The notes under the pieces are model-generated. The model was not told the DNA's origin and made no database searches. It saw only the letters and a program-made list of their open reading frames with translations. Shown here piece by piece: positions 23,046 to 34,732 of a stretch of DNA of 64,000 nt. The DNA lies in the NCBI GenBank assembly GCA_007922305.1, contig ML677358.1:12293343-12357342 (forward strand), given 5' to 3'. Each line of letters begins with the position of its first letter. Position 1 is the first letter of the stretch. This stretch comes from Dermatemys mawii (lineage: Eukaryota; Chordata; Testudines; Dermatemydidae). The position numbers and the translations under genes were made by a program.

Positions 23046-26000
23046 AAGCTTCCTGAAAGAAGATAATTCACTATTAAATTCTATATTTTTTCTTATAACC
23101 CTACTACATTTCTATAGAACTTTAATTGGTTTCATTCCTTTCAAATTCTACAACAGTTATTTTATCTTCTTATAGAAATAATTTTATCAACTCAAGATTA
23201 AAATAGCCATATATGTTTCAAAACACTCCAATACATCTGCTGGATTCTACAGATATCCCAGAAATTTAAGTGCCATGAGCATTTATGACACTAGATGAAG
23301 AACCATTTGACTTAGACTTGTTATTTCCTAATATGCCAAAGGTTACATGTAGTTATTTCATTGGATGAGGGTTATATAGATGAAAAGGAATTGCTTTCAA
23401 CTTTGTTTTAAAAATACACTGTTCTTGGAAATTTCGAAGGCAAAAAGAGCATCCCCCTAACTGCTCAGAGGCCTACATCAAGTTCTGCCCTAAGTTACAG
23501 CCATGCAATCCTATTGACTCATACAGTTGTAACTGATCCTAAAATGTAAAATATAAGCTACATCAATTGTTAAAAAGCCACGTGTGGAACAGATAGCAGA
23601 CATCCCATCCATACATCACAACAGACAGAGGACCTTTTATCTTCCTTTAAACTCACGGGACAGACACAAAGCCAAAATTTCTTTCTACCACAACAATGCC
23701 AGCTATTGAAAATATCAGTGCAGTTTTTGTTTCTTATTTTATTGTCGAAACCTCAGGCAGTGTTAATACCTTCCTGTCTTGCCCCAAATGTCCTGCAGTG
23801 TACAGAGCTGCACTTAACTTGAAGGCAAGCAGCTGAACTGACCTCACCGCCAAGTGTTTCCCATCTGTATATCATAAATTCACAAAAGGGCACACTGACA
23901 CAGTGATGATCACTAAAGGGACTGCACATGAATTCAGGTTTCCATACGTAGTACGAGACAGCTAGAGGACAGAAAGCAAGCCCGCTAGCTAGCTAATCTC
24001 TTTTTTATAAGCCACAAATGAGTAACAGAGTTAACCACAGCGGCATGTGTAGCACAGACCACCTCCCAAACATCTACCTGTTCAGGAGTGACTACATCAT
24101 TTCGCTCAGTTTGACTAAGCGATTAGATGTGATGGAGGCCAGCATGAGTTGCTACTGAACATGAGATACAAATTCCTGCTTTTATTTAATCTACCCCCTT
24201 TTTTCTCCAAAGGGCACTGTACTCTTCAGAAAAGAGACATACTTTTGCCTCCTTCTGAGATAAAGCCCCTTATTGTGCTTACGGCTCTGTGGAAGCAGCA
24301 GTCTGGGATTCGGATGAGTTTTGGCAAGCCTCACTGGCAGGTTTGGCGCACTTAGTTTTGCAACTATTTTGACCAGGATCTTAAAGCGAAACTGCATGAG
24401 CTACCTGGGGTGCAGGGCCCAGTGGGATAGGAGGGAAACAGCAGCCACCGTGGGGCAGCTACAGGCCCCTGACTTCCTACACACAGAAAGGCAGGGATGA
24501 GGAATAGTTGGAACTTTGACACAGTTTCCCTCCAGTGCTCTGACCAGCTGAACTGAGGTGATGGGGGCACCAGGAAGGGGACTGTGACTAGTGTGCTCCT
24601 TCAGGGTATATTGTAAGGTTTCATCCCAGCCCTGGGTAACTGAATGATTTATTTCTTTCCACCATTTCCGTTTTTCAGGAGCCTGTTACTAAAACAGCAC
24701 TCGGCACTGCCAAAAACATCATTGGGATTAAAAAAAACCAAACCCAAACCGAACAAAACAATATTTCCCAAGGGCAGCACTAATTTATAAATGGTTAGTC
24801 AGCATTCTGCTGAAGAAGAAAATCATTCTAAAATTGCTATTGAACGGTCCAATTAGAGCAAAACCGTCACGCTTAATCTTTAATAAATTAAATTCTTAAC
24901 TTCTGATAAGACACTTATAAACCACTGTTTGGTCGTATTTGCTGTTCTCCAGAAAGATTTCTACTGGGTGTTCCCTGGCACTTTGCAATTTGCAAAGAGT
25001 TGTCCGTGTTCATTCTGGGGTTGGCATTTTCCCCCAGTCATGATGGCTGGTACCTAAGGTCTTGCCAGCAGTGATACTCTGGGCAGAAAGTGCAAGGAGC
25101 TTGGGAGAACACTGTCGCTTGATTGTTCCTAGAAACCTTTTCCACAGCTCTGAAGAGGTTAACGCCCAAGCTTCTGCCATCTGCAAAGTGTTACCACGAC
25201 CTTGGAGCCACTGGCAATCAGGATGAGTTCAGGCAGTAACCCTACCTACAAACATCCTCTCAAGTCCTTAACCCTGAGTTCATCCGGCTCTAGGAATCTA
25301 CTCTCTACAGTGGTGTGTGTGGCAGGGAGGCAAGCCCCTCAGGAAAAGTCCATGGTACTATGTGGGGGAGGGGGCAGGGGTTGATAGGGTCGGAGCAGGA
25401 GCTGCAGAGGCAGAACAGGTTTCATAAGGGAGAGTCACTTAATTTTATGTATAATTTTGACAAAAAACATCAAGTGACTTTTGGAATCCTCACGCTGGAT
25501 GTGGTGTAGTGGATACACAGTGGTCACCATTAAAAGGCCAAAGGAATTGCTACACTCTGTCCTATACTACATTAGAACACACTGCCATTTAAACAGAGAC
25601 ACCCCTCAAATACCACACTTTTGCATTGGCCATCAGCAGGAGGAACTGAACCTGGGAATCTTAAAGCCTCTACTTGCCTGAACTAATAGACTTATGTCTA
25701 TTAACCAAGGCTGTTGAAGGCTCATCAACCACTGTATGCAGCCACCACTAGAGGGGGGACAAGGTACCACTCTGAGTGGGTGTAGGTTATACGAATGGTA
25801 GTTGTAATTTCTTCTGGAAATAAACAGTCCAATTGACTATAAACTATTACAAAGAGTCTTGCAAGTCTCCTACTGTTCCTTTCAGAATGGGTTTTTAAAC
25901 TGAGTTTAAGTTATTACAACCAACCGGAAAGACAACTACATACTTTCTTGCTATTGATGTAATGGAATAAAAGGCTTGTCTTCAAAATTAATTTACTATT

Positions 26001-26192
26001 ACATCGCTCAATCTCAGAGGCCGGCGTCCCTGAGGAAATCTCTGTTCTTTTCCCCAGGCGGCTCAAAAACAAATCCTGGGGAAATTAGTCATTTTTACCT
26101 CAGCCGTCGCACACTGAAAGTTTCTGCAGTTTGCATGAGACCAAAATGGAATTAAGACACAGCACAAGGAGGAGGAAAACAAGAAAGTGCAC

Positions 26193-26231
26193 TTTCCCAA
26201 CAGCTTCTTTTAAAAAGAAGCTGTTGGGAAA
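26193..26231. repeat. Perfect 19-bp inverted repeat around one base
   Basis: TTTCCCAACAGCTTCTTTT (26193-26211), one A, then its exact inverse AAAAGAAGCTGTTGGGAAA (26213-26231). A stem of this length with almost no loop would extrude as a cruciform or fold in RNA. It does not match any element end I recognise. Confidence 0.9.
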
Positions 26232-26278
26232 ATGTCTGTCATGACAAGGAGAATCCTAAATAGTTTTCTGTCTTTACC

Positions 26279-26516
26279 CAGGTCTACACTAGCGGGGGAC
26301 AGGTGGGGGTTGACTTAAGATACGCAACTTCAGCTACTTGAATAGCGTAGCTGAAGTTGGTGCATCTTAGTTCGACTTACCTGGCGTCCTCATGGTGGCA
26401 GTGGGCTCCCCCATTGACTCCACTTGTGCCTCTTGGCGAGCTGGAGTACCGGGGTCAACACGGAGCGCCTGTGGGGATCGATCAGTACCCACTGATCCGG
26501 CAGGTAGTGAAGACCA
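26279..26516. mobile_element. hAT-like non-autonomous element with internal hairpin
   Basis: The left end CCAGGTCTACACTAGCGGGG and the right end GGTAGTGAAGACCAGC are inverted relatives. The interior keeps the hairpin CAACTTCAGCTAC/GTAGCTGAAGTTG (about 26325-26361), a hallmark of an abundant turtle family. A second, more diverged member is at 49699-49980. Confidence 0.72.
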
Positions 26517-26895
26517 GCCCTTATAAGGGGAACAGCAGGAACACCAAGAAATCCAAACAGATTCAAGCAACACATTGTGAACTGTACATTATTCACAAAA
26601 GCAGCTGCAAAACTGTGGTGCACTGCAACACTACAGTGATTTCACTGACTGATTGCACACACAGCATATGGAGCAATCACTTCGCTCACCACTGAAGTGC
26701 AGGCACTTGCTCCATTCTGGGGTGGAGCACAGCAGGTGCATAAAAATGCACAGCAGCTACATAAGGGGTTGGAATGGCAGATGTAAATCCACAATTTGGG
26801 ATTTGGCCAGAATCGGGTTAATATTTCGACTCTCACAGTAAGAATTACCAGTACTGCTTCATATAACGCCTGGGTCTTCCCCGAGCGGTCCAAGT

Positions 26896-27043
26896 CCCAG
26901 CAGGGCTGTTCCTAGGGGGCAGGGAGTGACGTGACGAATTCGTCACTTCCAGAACCGAACCATCTAACTCCCAGCAGGACTGTTCCTAGGGGGCAGGGAG
27001 TGAAATGACAAATTTGTCACTTCCGGAACCGAACCATCACTTC
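26896..27043. repeat. 74-bp direct tandem duplication containing palindromes
   Basis: Two copies start at 26896 and 26970. Both hold CTGTTCCTAGGGGGCAGGGA and end with CACTTCC-GAACCGAACCATC. Copy 1 contains the perfect 16-bp palindrome GTGACGAATTCGTCAC. Copy 2 has the slightly changed ATGACAAATTTGTCAC, where two CpG sites of copy 1 read CA/TG, as expected from methyl-CpG decay. Confidence 0.9.
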
Positions 27044-27620
27044 TGGGACTGATCGCACCAGTCAATTGCACTGGGCTGCGGGGCTCCTCAAAGCACTGGC
27101 CTGTCATACCCAAAGGACGGCTCAGACTCCCAAGGACTGAGGTCAGCATTGCTTAGCTGTGAGGTGTTTGGGTGTCACCTGCTGTAACACACCTTAGAAG
27201 AGAACAGTTGGGATATTTTTAGATATGGATATATCAAGGCTCATTTTCATCTATCTGCGCATTTCCTTCAGCAAGTCAACACCCAGACTAGGCCCCTCCT
27301 ACCGTTGAGCATTAACATGGTGACAAATCCCAAGATCTTCACTCAGTTTATACTCCAGCAAGCTCTCAGTGGTTTGCTTGAGTAAGGCCACCCTACAAAT
27401 ATGAAGGGAATCAGGATTTAGCCAAAGGTCATTAGTATAAAATACACAATCTGCTCTGGAGCTTTAGGATTAAATTCCTTAAATACTGTATCCACTGAAG
27501 GGAGAGGAAAGGAAACAACAAAACTGAGACAGGCAAAGAGAGCGATAGCTGATGGAAGAAGAGCGAAATGCAAGGCATAGCTTAGAAGAGAGTAAAATAC
27601 AAACGGCATGGCAGAGTTAC

Positions 27621-27647
27621 CGGGTAGCCATCTCGTCCTGACTGCCC
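27621..27647 (-). CDS. COL23A1: COL23A1 coding exon, 27 bp (GQSGRDGYP)
   Basis: On the minus strand a GCACAG acceptor is followed by 27 bases encoding GQSGRDGYP in phase 0 and then a GTAACT donor. The nine residues are three Gly-X-Y triplets and match, as I remember it, the human COL23A1 segment just after GRRGDPGPP. The 27-bp length is a usual unit of non-fibrillar collagen exons. Its position between the micro-exon and the exon at 2281-2307 is the order expected from the protein. It contributes to the first collagenous domain outside the cell. Confidence 0.93.
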
Positions 27648-30332
27648 CTGTGCGGAGTGAATAAGCGAGACAAGAAAAAGTCAGTCACAGTTGTACTCTC
27701 AGCAGCATGACAACACATTGTAATACGTAAAACTCAGAGCCTGACCCACGCGGAGGGCTTAGTCCCTGCTACACCCTCGGAAGCCAGTGGGAGGCGCAAG
27801 AACTCAGCAACATTTAAGGTGAAGGCTCTTACAAGAGGAAGTTTTCCTACTGGAGGGGAAACTGACACACCTGTGAATCAAATACAAATCTCTTCACCCT
27901 TCAGCTGCTACATTTGCTACTTACCAAGGGCTTTGCTCCCACACACCCATCCTCTCCTCTCATGCAATCCTATGGTGGAGTAAGGGAGATATTACCAGGC
28001 TAGCTGGCAGAGTTCCCCACAGAAGTAATGAGGAACATTACTCTGCTTTAAGCAAACTGATGGCAAGATATGGATGTGCTTTGGCACAGTGCCCCCTCTG
28101 GGTTCAGGACCGTTTCTCGAGAAAAGTAACAGGGAGAAGCAGGAGGAATCCTGGCATTGTGTCTCCATTTGTTCATATGGTTTTGTTTCTCCCTGTCTGT
28201 GAAGATCTCAGGGGAATCTACAGGATTAGGAGCCCAATCTGTGACTTGGGGCAGTTCAGCAGTTTGTGGGGACAAACCCTAAGCCCCGCCCTCACTTGAT
28301 GGAGGGATTTGGGTGAATCACTTCTGTGAGGATTTCCCCTCTTCACATCCTCCTTCCATTGTTTTTTCCATGGGAGGGGACAGTTTCCCAACCCTGCTCG
28401 AGGTTTTGCATCTGTTTAGGGTGAAGCTAAAACAGAAGTTGAGCTCTACACAGAAAACATCTTATTTAATCATCCAGATCTGCAACATCAGAAAGGGACA
28501 CAAAACACAGCTGACCAAGGACATTTCTCATTCTCTATTCTCCTTGTTTTTCAAAGGGGTGTTTGCAACTAGATATATGGTTAAACATGTAGTTAGCTGC
28601 CCACCTAGATATACGAACAAGTATACAAGTTATACAGATTCCAAGTACGGAGCTGTTAAATGTCAGGGTTGTATTTAGTACAGCAATGCCGTGTGATGCT
28701 GTATACATGGGTCTTATTGGCATGGTTTTATACAATGGTAGGTGCATTCATGCATTTCTTATTGCATCAACTATCTATATTTTGTTCTCAAGTTTCCTCC
28801 AGTCTAAATACAGTAGTACCCACGTCTACTAAAGAGGCACTGCAGTATTTAACACACACTCTTAAATACCTAAGAAATGTAGGTTCTTCCAGGAACAAGA
28901 CATTAATTACAACAACTCCTCATTTTGAAATCACAGACTTCAGATAAAATATACAGTGACATTTTTATGAAGGTTTATGGTACTGGACAACTGGAACATA
29001 AAATATATAAATAGGAAACACTGTGTAAATCATAACCCTCATTTATTGGTAAGTGTCCCTGGACTGTACCTTAATACATGAAGTGTTTGTTAATATCTGT
29101 TACAGTAAATGTTAAATTATAGCGTATGGTAAATCTATCCTTCAGTTTGTAGAAATTTCCTACTCAGCATGTGATTTTAATATCCTCTGTAACTGTGTCT
29201 TTATAGAGTATTTGACTAGCACACTCCTTATTCTACAGACAGAATGATCAATCATCTAACAGCCCTAAATACTGTACCACAGATTTGCATACTTCGTACA
29301 TGCAACTAATTTATGACAGCCAAAAATAAAACACCAGAACAACTACTACTAGTGGCCAACATAATTGAGAATGCATTTTAGCATAATGTGACGCTATATG
29401 TATAGAACGTAATCAGTTCCTCATGGCCAAAAATCATAAGAAAGTAATAGACTTAACTACAATGCTGCTGACATAAAATAACATTGTGTTTCTGTGGGTT
29501 TTAGGACTTTTTTTTAAAAAAAAAAAAAAAAACGTTTAAAGAGTCTTTGTCAAGAGTTGTAGTTTAAGCCACAGATTTAGGGCTTATTAAGAAAAGTTTT
29601 ACAAAATCTTAAAATTTTTTCTAAATGCGTGTAGGGGGAAGAGTCTTGTTGGTGAATAAAATGTTCATAGTGGTGTGGCTGCAGGAGTGCCCCCTAGTCG
29701 ACCTTCCCAGCTGCCCGACATGGCTGCGGGTCTCCCCAAGAAGAGGAAGTCTTGGTCTCCAGTGCCCACGGAAATGGGCTCCGGCCCACCAGCTAATTGT
29801 TCCATCAGACTTCAGGGGCTACTGGAGGGGCTCAGCCCAGAAACATTTTGATGCAAAAAGGGAAAGTCAACTCAGTACTGGACCACCCCCTAACCTTTCC
29901 TTTGGGCTTGGTTCCTAAGCAGTCTCTTAGTAGAGCATTGCTCTCTCCTGGGGGCTAACGGCTACTCCCCAGGGACTGTTCCAGCTAACCTCTCCACCAG
30001 CAAAGCTCCATTTGTGCAAAGAGACAGAGCCCCATCCTTCTTCCTGGCCAGTCAGCCCTGGACTGGGCCAGGCCCTCTCTCTCTATTCCCCCTTCAGGTC
30101 TGGCACACAGGGCTAGCTGAGCCCAAAGGATCTTGTTAGCCCCTTCTTTGCTAGCATGAGTCCTCTCTGCCTCACCACAATTTCCCCCAATGCAGTGCTT
30201 GCAATTCAACAGCGCTCGGTAATCAGCAACATCAAAGTGACTGGAGACCAAAAGAAAATAGTTTCTAAATATGTTGTTCAAGCTAAATCAGATTAATAAA
30301 TGTGAACAGACAGCACAGACAGAGACATTTCA

Positions 30333-30410
30333 GGCCTCGATCCTGCAATTGACAGGATGCAGGCAGACTGCGGACGCCTTGTGCTATCAACTGCAGGAGT
30401 GGAGCCTAAA
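30333..30410. mobile_element. Decayed GGCCTCGATCCTGCA small element
   Basis: GGCCTCGATCCTGCAATTGACAGG at the left and CAACTGCAGGAGTGGAGCC at the right are weak inverted copies, the same family as 1983-2101. Confidence 0.5.
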
Positions 30411-30626
30411 TTGTTAAAATATTCATGTTTAGTAATTTAAGGTATGGTAAGCAACCAATGCAAAGAAATGTGTCTTTTAAAATATATAGGGAGTAGGAAG
30501 CAGATTGTCTTTTTAATGTTTACCTACAAATAAAACAACAACAATAATAATAAAAAAACATTTTTCTGAATTCCAGTGAAATTCAAATAATTTCATACAG
30601 TACAGAACACAAATTCAATCCATAGG

Positions 30627-31027
30627 TAGGGTGACCATACTTCCCATTTTGGCCAGGACAGTCCCTTTTTTAAGCCCTGCCCTGGCCATCCCAACTTTTT
30701 TGGCAAAAGTGGCCATTTGTCCCATTTGCTCTTGCCAACTTGATCAGTTGAGAAAAGCATGCGGGACAAATGACCACTTTTGTCAAAAGAGTGGGGTGCA
30801 GAGGAACATGCGGGGAGGCGAGCAGCGATGCCAGCCCTGCACAGAGGAGGGAGGGAGGGCTCACAGAGGGGGCAGGCAGAGTTTGGGCAAGCAGTGACCG
30901 CAGTCCCGTGGGGGGGCAGGCAGGGCTCAGACTGGCAGTGATGCCAGCCCTGCATGGAGATGGGGTCGGAGGACTCAGGCTAGCCCAAGCAGTCTCCCGT
31001 TTTCCCTTTGAGAAATATGGTCACGTA
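30627..31027. mobile_element. TAGGGTGACC element, long 401-bp copy
   Basis: The left end TAGGGTGACCATA pairs with the right end TATGGTCACGTA. A perfect 8-bp duplication TCCATAGG lies at 30619-30626 and 31028-31035. It is more than three times longer than the other three copies, and its middle contains GGGGAGGCGAGCAGCGATGC-like GC-rich sequence with two GCCAGCCCTGCA repeats. Open frames crossing it reflect that composition only. Confidence 0.82.
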
Positions 31028-32674
31028 TCCATAGGGTACCTTACTCATTCTGGGGAAATCGCCCCACATATACCATGCAAAGCTCTGTAGGGTTAAATTC
31101 TGCTGGTGTAAATGCAGAGTGGAATGTCTCGAAGACAGAGTCTTATGGCTTAGCTCTAATAGGTCAGTGTACATAACGATTTTGCTGAAGATGCAAAAAC
31201 ATGATCTGGATTTTGTGCATAACAGGGAAGCTCAGGAGCCAATACCCAGCTCACCCTCAGTGCCAAGTAATCTGGAGTCACTTGCTTCTAAATTGTTTTT
31301 CCCCCTAACAAATGTCCTCTCGCTAATATTACAGAGATCCATATACTCTTTATACTATGTGGATAATCAGACTGTGTTGAACTTTTGAATTAGAAAATAT
31401 TTACAGGAAAATGATTTCACTGACAGACTAAACTCCTGAATACCAACGAGCCGGGACAAATTCATTTGCTTGGGCTTCTGCAGACAGATACCCCCACCAA
31501 CAGATTGCTAATACTGTGCACAACTTTTATACAGAATGTGTGCCTGGGTAGAGTTTCAGACAAGCCCCATTTCCCTCCCCTCAGGAGGGTTATCGGTCAA
31601 AATCATCGTTAATTGCACATTCTTCTGTGGTTCCCACTGAAAACCAAGTCAACATAGCAGTTTCGCCCACATTTCTCCAAGTTTTCAGGTTCAAAAATGA
31701 ACCTGAAAGAAAAATGAAACCTCCAGGGATATAAACACACATTAAATGAAAGTATAAACACAAAATGTTCAAACCCACATAAACCAACACCGCTGAGTTT
31801 TACAGCCCTACCATTTTACTTGTGTTTCATCATAGGTTAAAGGTTTTAAATGAAATTTATAGAATCGGAGGTTAGCCAGCTCAAAAGATGGTTTATCAAT
31901 GAATTGCAGAGATTACTGAAATAACTCCCTCCCGAGTCCCATTGGGACTTAGCAGGAAGGGAATGGTATTTGAAGAAACTGACACTGACATTTACATTGC
32001 TTATCAAGAAAAGCACGGCAGGTTTGAAATATGAAGAGCAGAACTTTCAAAAGATGTTGACGGTTTTAGATGCCTCTTCATTGACTTTCAGAAAATCAAT
32101 GAAAGGTGGTGGGTGCCTAATTCCCTTAGGTTTATTTGAAAACCCCACCCATGACAGCATTTAACTGGTGCCAGTAAGGCTAACTTCTCACCGGAAGAGC
32201 ACTGGGAGAGAAACAGATCTCGGAATTTTATTGGAAGGGATAAAGACAGATGTGTTGGAAAGTTTTCTTAGGAGGAGAGATTAGCACATATTCAGCGACC
32301 ATCCCTTCAAACAACGCATTCACCATAAAGGTTCTGGCCATGCACCGAGGGATGTTTATTACTCACCAAGCAGCCCGAAGAGAGATTAAAGCTATACATT
32401 TTTTTGGCTGAATCACAGAGGTGTGGGGTTATCAACATCACTAATGATATGCAGCATCAAGCAACTGAGACACAATAGGTGGGAGAAGCAAGATGGACAG
32501 TTTTCAAATTTAAAACATCAAAAAATTAAAATATTAATACAGTGTGCACATTTTCTGAGCATGGAGACTGACCAAATAACTCTTTAAAAAAAGAGAACTA
32601 TGTTTTTTACAGAATATTTACTGAGTTTTACATTGCCACAGGCTCCTTAGGGCAGCGAGTTAAGCATTTTTAAA

Positions 32675-32676
<2 letters not shown>

Positions 32677-32699
<23 letters not shown>
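32677..32699 (+). repeat. Poly-T run
   Basis: Uninterrupted T run of about 23 bases, simple sequence. Similar homopolymer tracts are at 29508-29532 (T then A) and 43742-43765 (T). Confidence 0.9.
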
Positions 32700-32705
<6 letters not shown>

Positions 32706-32870
32706 TTTTCTACAATCAAGGGGGGAGGAAGAAAAAAAAAGCATCATCTGGTACCAATTTTCCTTCCATACGCACCTCTACCAAAAAAGGCTATTCTTGT
32801 GAAATGATACAGAAAGGAAAAAAAATTGCCTTAACTTTGTTGACCCAAGAGGCAAATCCATGGTACTTAC

Positions 32871-32878
32871 TGCAGGTC
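32871..32878 (-). CDS. COL23A1: COL23A1 8-nt micro-exon
   Basis: The minus strand reads a strong pyrimidine tract (GTTTTTCAG), then the eight bases GACCTGCA, then a perfect GTAAGT donor. The previous exon ends with one base of a Gly codon (phase 1) and the next begins in phase 0, so exactly 8 nt (2 mod 3) are needed between them. The joined codons are Gly-Pro-Ala, where human COL23A1, as I remember it, has Gly-Pro-Pro. Skipping it would shift the frame and break the collagen repeat, so it should be constitutive if the model is right. Such a short exon would be missed by ordinary gene predictors. It rests on splice signals plus phase logic; no transcript was available. Confidence 0.85.
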
Positions 32879-33065
32879 CTGAAAAACAAAAGCAAAACCC
32901 CAAACACTTATTAACCACAAGAAAGCAAAGTATCATTTAATACAACACAGTTTGTTGCAGGGAGGGTCAGGATGTCAGTGCAAAAATATTTCTACTTTGT
33001 ATCAAGTTTGATGGCATTCCACATGTAGATAAAACAGAGCATCTACGACCCGGTTTTGGAGCGAG

Positions 33066-33188
33066 TAGGGTGACCAAATGTCCCAATTTTATAGGGACAG
33101 TCCTGTTTTTTGGGGGGGTTTTTTTTTAGGCACCTATTACCCCCCATGCCCTGTCCTGATTTTTCACACTTGCTGTCTGGTCACCCTA
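33066..33188. mobile_element. TAGGGTGACC miniature element, copy 2
   Basis: A 123-bp element with ends TAGGGTGACC and GGTCACCCTA and a perfect 8-bp duplication GGAGCGAG at 33058-33065 and 33189-33196. The body runs inverted relative to the copy at 13848, with TGTCCTGATTTTTCACACTTGC near its right end. Confidence 0.9.
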
Positions 33189-33389
33189 GGAGCGAGTGTT
33201 ATGCAGCTGTACATGAACGCTCCCGCACTAGGATAAAACTGAATTTTCATCTCTCGTGCGTGAGCCTTGGAGAAGGCACAGAGCTGGCAGCCGCAAGTGG
33301 CAGCGCTGTAGAGCTTAGAGTCAGTGCAATATTCAGCTGCCCTTGTGGAGTTCTCTGGTGTCTTTAGTAGGAGGCCAGGTCTGGAAATA

Positions 33390-33590
33390 CTGCCGTCCGC
33401 TGGCATAGCTATGTCAGCTCATGGGGGTGTGGGACCCCTGACCAACACAGCTGTGCCGGCAAAAGCCATTAGTATAGACACAGTTATGCTGGCACAGGCA
33501 TGCTTCTGATGGTATAGGTTATTTCACTTGGGGCAGGTCTGTGCTGGTTTTGTTGGGCTAAGCTGCGTCCCCACTAGGAGTGTGTTTTCG
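33390..33590. mobile_element. Probable old hAT-like relic
   Basis: Phrases such as GCTGGCATAGCTATGTCAGCTCA, GGGGGTGTGGGACCCCTGACC and GCCATTAGTATAGACACAGTTATGC resemble the body of sauropsid non-autonomous hAT elements. Clear ends are missing. Confidence 0.4.
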
Positions 33591-34645
33591 CTCTAGTACA
33601 TCAGTATTCCTACACCAGCCAAGAGCTCCTAGCACAGACCTGGCCAACGGAAGGGAGCTACTGATGCATAGCAACTTACGAGGCACAAATTCCACCACCA
33701 CTTATGTAGCACATTTCACCTACTGACCTTCATGCTTCACTGAACATTCTCCTGACTTCTACTCCTGCCCCTAACCACTGGGCTATGCTTCTGCTGCTAA
33801 CTTATGTTGCCATGAGAGGGGGAACATGCTGTGCGCCAAGCACCGGGCAAGGTAACTGAAAACAAAACAAAGAAAATTCCTCTAGACTTCAATGGGCTTT
33901 AGATCAGATCCACAGAACTCAGCTCTCAAGTGGTGATGGTGGTAGTGGGGAACACGGCATCTCCTGCTGTGTAAACATCTCCACCTACGCAGCTGCCTAC
34001 TCCAGACCAATTTCTACAGCATTCCTACACTCCCATCCCTTCAGCACTCTGCAGCGGAGGTGAACATTTGGGCCATGGACCAATGATATCCATGTTCCAC
34101 CCTTGTTTGAGAGGCTTTTTACACTATGTGTTTTTGGGCCTCTTCATGCTCCACTTCCTACATGATCAAAACCAGAAATGGATACAGTGAAAAAAAAAAA
34201 GTGGGAGAAATTAAAATAGGGAAAAAAAAGCTTACTGGAAACTCATATTTAAATTAGAAGCATATTTCTGTTTCTTTTTATGAGTCTTTTCAAGCTCTGA
34301 ATTTTTTAAAAAAACTTACTTTCAAACATCTGTTTAAAAATGAAACAATAAAAAACAAATAATGGAAGAGAATTAGGATCCAAACAAACTATTTATTACG
34401 GCACAGGGTACCTACTGCCAGGAACTATAGACCAGCTCAATGTATTCAGCACAAGACCTGGTAGCATCTGGGCCTGAATATGTGAGTTCGTTGTGAATGC
34501 TGTAGGTTATATATTAGAAGGGCATACATCCAAAATTTAATTTGTTACGGGGGCAACTTGGCCCATCTCTGGATCAGGACCATTGTCTTTACCTTAGGAT
34601 ATGTACATGGCTGTTATTGTACTTTCACAGATTTAAATTCTTATG

Positions 34646-34732
34646 ACCAGATCCTAAGCTGTTGTATATTGGCAAGGTTCCACTGAACTTAGTGGACCTA
34701 AGCCAATTTACCAGCAGAGAATCTGGCTGTTA
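34646..34732. mobile_element. Small symmetric element (CCAGATCCTAAGCTG ends)
   Basis: CCAGATCCTAAGCTGTTGTATATTGGC on the left is mirrored by GCCAATTTACCAGCAGAGAATCTGGCTG on the right around the centre CCACTGAACTTAGTGG. This is the layout of the short palindromic elements common in reptiles. Confidence 0.62.

Larger units (their letters stand above)
2308..27620 (-). other. COL23A1: COL23A1 intron (about 25.3 kb)
   Basis: Bounded by the GTAACT donor at 27620 and the TTTTCAG acceptor at 2308. It contains the elements listed separately between 3 and 27 kb. I see nothing recognisable, apart from short low-complexity runs, in about 5.1-7.0, 7.3-9.4, 10.1-11.2, 12.3-13.8, 15.6-17.6, 21.9-22.9 and 23.1-26.2 kb. 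Open frames in these stretches have no family resemblance and no splice context. Confidence 0.88.
27648..32870 (-). other. COL23A1: COL23A1 intron (about 5.2 kb)
   Basis: Runs from the perfect GTAAGT donor of the micro-exon to the GCACAG acceptor at 27648. It holds a small palindromic element near 30333-30410, a 401-bp TAGGGTGACC element at 30627-31027, an A-rich run near 29508-29532 and a T-rich run near 32677-32699. A GC-richer block at about 29640-30130 could be an old LTR but I cannot place it. Confidence 0.83.

Noticed and set aside
26896..27043. Two-copy repeat considered as a CRISPR-like array
   Set aside because: Only two direct copies with no spacers in a vertebrate intron; it is a simple tandem duplication.
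29625..29918. 97-codon frame in a GC-richer block
   Set aside because: No collagen triplets or splice context; the block looks like an old repeat that I cannot classify, so no gene is claimed.
30593..31090. Overlapping frames of 64-120 codons with Cys/Pro-rich products
   Set aside because: They sit inside the long TAGGGTGACC element and follow its GC-rich core.
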